Assembly (NCBI GenBank): GCA_029212955.1
Contig: JARGOW010000003.1
Coordinates: 1 to 7,399 of the forward strand
Source of the DNA: Planctomycetota bacterium
GTDB taxonomy: Bacteria > Planctomycetota > UBA1135 > GCA-002686595
Direction of reading: 5' to 3'
Length of the DNA: 7,399 nucleotides
The notes below the pieces were generated by a model that was not told the origin of the DNA, did no database searches, and saw nothing but the letters and a program-made list of their open reading frames with translations. Both the position numbers and the translations under genes were made by a program. Below, piece by piece: positions 6,140 to 7,399 of this stretch (position 1 is the first letter of the stretch; every line of letters begins with the position of its first letter).

Positions 6140-6781
6140 ATGTTAGTCCGCTACTTTATGACCCCAACCGTTCGCACCTTGGAAGCGAGTCTCTCGTGTG
6201 CCGACGCTTGGCAGTGCTTCCAACGGGACGGCCTGCGCCGTGCCCCTGTTGTGGAAGGCAATCGCGTACTGGGTCTCATCACCGACCGGGACCTGGTTCG
6301 GATTCTTCCGCGAACGGTTTCCGACGTGGACGGCTTGGCCTCCATCGATGCGCTCGACAAGACGATCGGGGAGTGTGTGAATCCAAACCTGATCTATGTG
6401 GAACCCAACGACCACCTGGAAACTGCCGCGCGAAAACTGCTTGAGAACCGAATCGGCGGCTTGCCGGTGATTTACGAGGGGCGGCTCAAGGGCATCATCA
6501 CCGAAAGCGATCTCTTCCGTGTCTTCGTGAAACTAAAGCACGACTCCGAAGCCACGCGCCTCACCCTGCACTGGCCCGCGAACCATGGGGAATCCCAAAT
6601 GCCTACGCGCATCGCCCTGGCCACCGGCGTCCGGTGGATCTCTCATTGCCCTGCGGGTGGCCGGCGAAAACATTGGAGAGTTCGTCACCAGACTTCTCGA
6701 AGCCGGCTTCCTCCTCATCGACCGGGCAGATCCCGAGGATTTAAAGTTAGCGGGGTGAACTGGCGCGTACGCGCCGTTTAG
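6140..6781 (+). CDS. Two-CBS-domain protein, C-terminus apparently frameshifted
   Basis: The first 132 or so residues are a standard tandem CBS (Bateman) module. CBS1 is at about 4-58, starting YFMTPTVRTL and ending GLITDRDL (45-52). CBS2 is at about 77-131, with GGLPV (106-110) and GIITESDL (118-125). The TxxD motifs at 48-51 and 121-124 normally contact adenosine nucleotides such as AMP or ATP. The protein would be a cytoplasmic ligand-sensing module; its partner is unknown. A small C-terminal domain appears to begin at RLTLHWP (140-146) and runs to ATGV (161-164). After that this frame gives Arg/His/Pro-rich sequence that does not look like protein, ending at TAG 6779-6781 beyond the palindrome. 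The sensible continuation lies in another frame at 6633-6758. Start at ATG 6140 fits the first CBS strand (MLVRYFMTP); no Shine-Dalgarno site is visible. Frameshift mutation or sequence error are both possible. Confidence 0.8.
   Translation: MLVRYFMTPTVRTLEASLSCADAWQCFQRDGLRRAPVVEGNRVLGLITDRDLVRILPRTVSDVDGLASIDALDKTIGECVNPNLIYVEPNDHLETAARKLLENRIGGLPVIYEGRLKGIITESDLFRVFVKLKHDSEATRLTLHWPANHGESQMPTRIALATGVRWISHCPAGGRRKHWRVRHQTSRSRLPPHRPGRSRGFKVSGVNWRVRAV
6633..6758 (+). pseudogene. Displaced C-terminal segment of the CBS protein
   Basis: In the frame starting at 6633, 41 codons read GGSLIALRVAGENIG, then a helix EFVTRLLEAGF, then LLIDRADPEDLKLAG, and stop at TGA 6756-6758. This has regular beta-alpha-beta character and looks like the end of the C-terminal domain begun by RLTLHWP in the CBS frame. 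Removing one base, for example one C of 6631-6632, would fuse 164 plus 41 residues into a 205-residue protein that ends 32 bases before the terminator hairpin. A larger deletion that is not a multiple of three is equally compatible. Confidence 0.65.
6762..6775. repeat. 14-bp perfect palindrome GGCGCGTACGCGCC
   Basis: A perfect dyad just after the restored CBS stop (6758) and before the terminator hairpin. As RNA the centre is too tight for a stable hairpin without opening middle pairs. It may be a protein site, part of the 3' end structure, or chance in GC-rich DNA. Confidence 0.4.
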
Positions 6782-6789
6782 AACACGAG

Positions 6790-6824
6790 AGGCCCCGGCG
6801 TTTTGCAACGCCGGGGCCTGTTTT
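6790..6824 (+). terminator. Strong intrinsic terminator downstream of the CBS gene
   Basis: A 13-bp uninterrupted stem pairs 6790-6802 with 6807-6819 around the tetraloop TTGC, and a T-rich run GTTTTGATT follows. The stem is almost all G:C. The T run lies on the plus-strand side, so it serves the CBS transcript. Read on the minus strand the same hairpin is preceded by AAAA but lacks a following T run, so it would serve the convergent hydrolase gene less well. Confidence 0.85.
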
Positions 6825-6838
6825 GATTACTTCGCGGA

Positions 6839-7399
6839 TTAGCGGCTAACTTTCGCTGAGCTCACCCGCTTGGCCGGCACCTTGGCCGACATGAAACGGC
6901 GGATGTAATCGGTGATCACGTTCAAGTCCTCCTCGAGAGCAAAGTGCCCAGTATCAAGCAAGTGCAACTCCACGTCCTTGAGGTCACGACGGTAGGGATG
7001 CGCTCCAGCGGCGGGGAAGATTTCATCCTTAGCTCCCCACACGATCAACGTGGGTGGTTGGTGTTTGCGAAAGTACTTCTGCCACTCCGGGTAGAGAGGA
7101 ACGTTGGTTCCATAGGAGTGGAACAGCTCCATTTGGATCTCCTTGTTGCCGGGGCGGTCGAGAAGGAGCTGGGTCATATTCCAGTTGTCGGGGCTGATCG
7201 CTTCGGGATTGCGCGCACCATTCTTGTATTGCCACTGGGTCGCGCCCATGGTCACAAGGAAGCCGAGTGCGTCGATATTTTTCATGTTAGGCTGCTTGTA
7301 GGCCTCCTTCACATTCTTCCACCAGGCGTTATCGAGGCCCTTGTTGACCGCGTTGCGGTCACTCCAATAGTGCTTGATCGGCTCCCAGAAATTGTTGTC
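6839..7399 (-). CDS. Alpha/beta hydrolase, C-terminal part only (N-terminus beyond right edge)
   Basis: The minus-strand frame is open from 7399 to TAA at 6839-6841, giving 186 visible residues. The GTG at 7310-7312 is in frame, but coding sequence clearly continues upstream of it (FWEPIKHYW), so it is not the start. Fragment residues 1-80 look like the helical cap region, and LLLDRPGNKEIQMELF (78-93) and YGTNVPLYPEWQKYF (96-110) are typical of a haloalkane-dehalogenase-like subgroup of alpha/beta hydrolases. The core resumes with PPTLIVWGAKDEIFP (115-129), holding the probable catalytic acid Asp125, and DTGHFALEE (149-157), holding the catalytic His152. The nucleophile elbow lies outside the window, so substrate class cannot be judged. 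A basic tail (residues 172-186, AKV/AKR repeats) extends past the last helix. The gene converges on the CBS gene and is separated from it by the terminator. Confidence 0.88.
   Translation of the reverse strand, partial: DNNFWEPIKHYWSDRNAVNKGLDNAWWKNVKEAYKQPNMKNIDALGFLVTMGATQWQYKNGARNPEAISPDNWNMTQLLLDRPGNKEIQMELFHSYGTNVPLYPEWQKYFRKHQPPTLIVWGAKDEIFPAAGAHPYRRDLKDVELHLLDTGHFALEEDLNVITDYIRRFMSAKVPAKRVSSAKVSR

Noticed and set aside
7310..7312. GTG as the start of the hydrolase gene
   Set aside because: The frame stays open to the window edge, and the 29 codons upstream encode sequence typical of the family (FWEPIKHYW), so this GTG is internal.
1..7399. A defence system, mobile element, CRISPR array or biosynthetic cluster
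   Set aside because: No transposase, integrase, nuclease, toxin, repeat-spacer pattern or biosynthetic enzyme set is seen. The hydrolase and CBS genes are ordinary housekeeping or accessory types.

Overview
The window looks like chromosomal DNA from a Planctomycetota bacterium. This rests on gene content: an ECF sigma factor of the TIGR02999 type sits directly upstream of a membrane-anchored Ser/Thr kinase with a long TPR tail, next to a large protein built from carboxypeptidase-regulatory-like beta-sandwich repeats. The sequence is fairly GC-rich and mostly lacks strong Shine-Dalgarno sites. Assignment below phylum is not supportable from sequence reading alone, and related phyla such as Acidobacteriota also carry sigma-kinase pairs.

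Layout. (1) 1-2571, plus strand: a CarboxypepD_reg repeat protein whose reading frame is open at the left edge, so its N-terminus is probably outside. (2) A 45-bp convergent gap. (3) 5927-2617, minus strand: a two-gene operon, ECF sigma factor then Ser/Thr kinase-TPR protein, joined by an ATGA stop/start overlap. (4) 5928-6139: a 212-bp divergent intergenic region with three related CCCAA/TTGGG inverted repeats. (5) 6140 to about 6760, plus strand: a two-CBS-domain protein whose conserved-looking C-terminus is displaced into another frame. (6) A 14-bp perfect palindrome and a strong intrinsic terminator. (7) 6839-7399, minus strand: the C-terminal part of an alpha/beta hydrolase running off the right edge.

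How the genes may work together. The sigma factor lacks the acidic DAED-like motif of sigma region 2.2 and has Gln-Pro-Thr-Ala instead. In the known EcfP-type (ECF43) mechanism such sigma factors are switched on when a cognate kinase phosphorylates a threonine at this spot. The kinase encoded in the same operon has all catalytic residues, one transmembrane helix and about ten 42-residue TPR units expected outside the cytoplasm. A plausible reading (inference) is a one-operon transmembrane switch: the TPR tail senses a signal, the kinase phosphorylates the sigma factor, and target genes are transcribed. The convergent repeat protein may be a target or partner, but nothing in the sequence proves this. 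The CBS protein and the hydrolase look unrelated to this module.

No tRNA, rRNA, CRISPR array, insertion sequence or phage gene was seen. There is no gene-free stretch longer than 300 bases.
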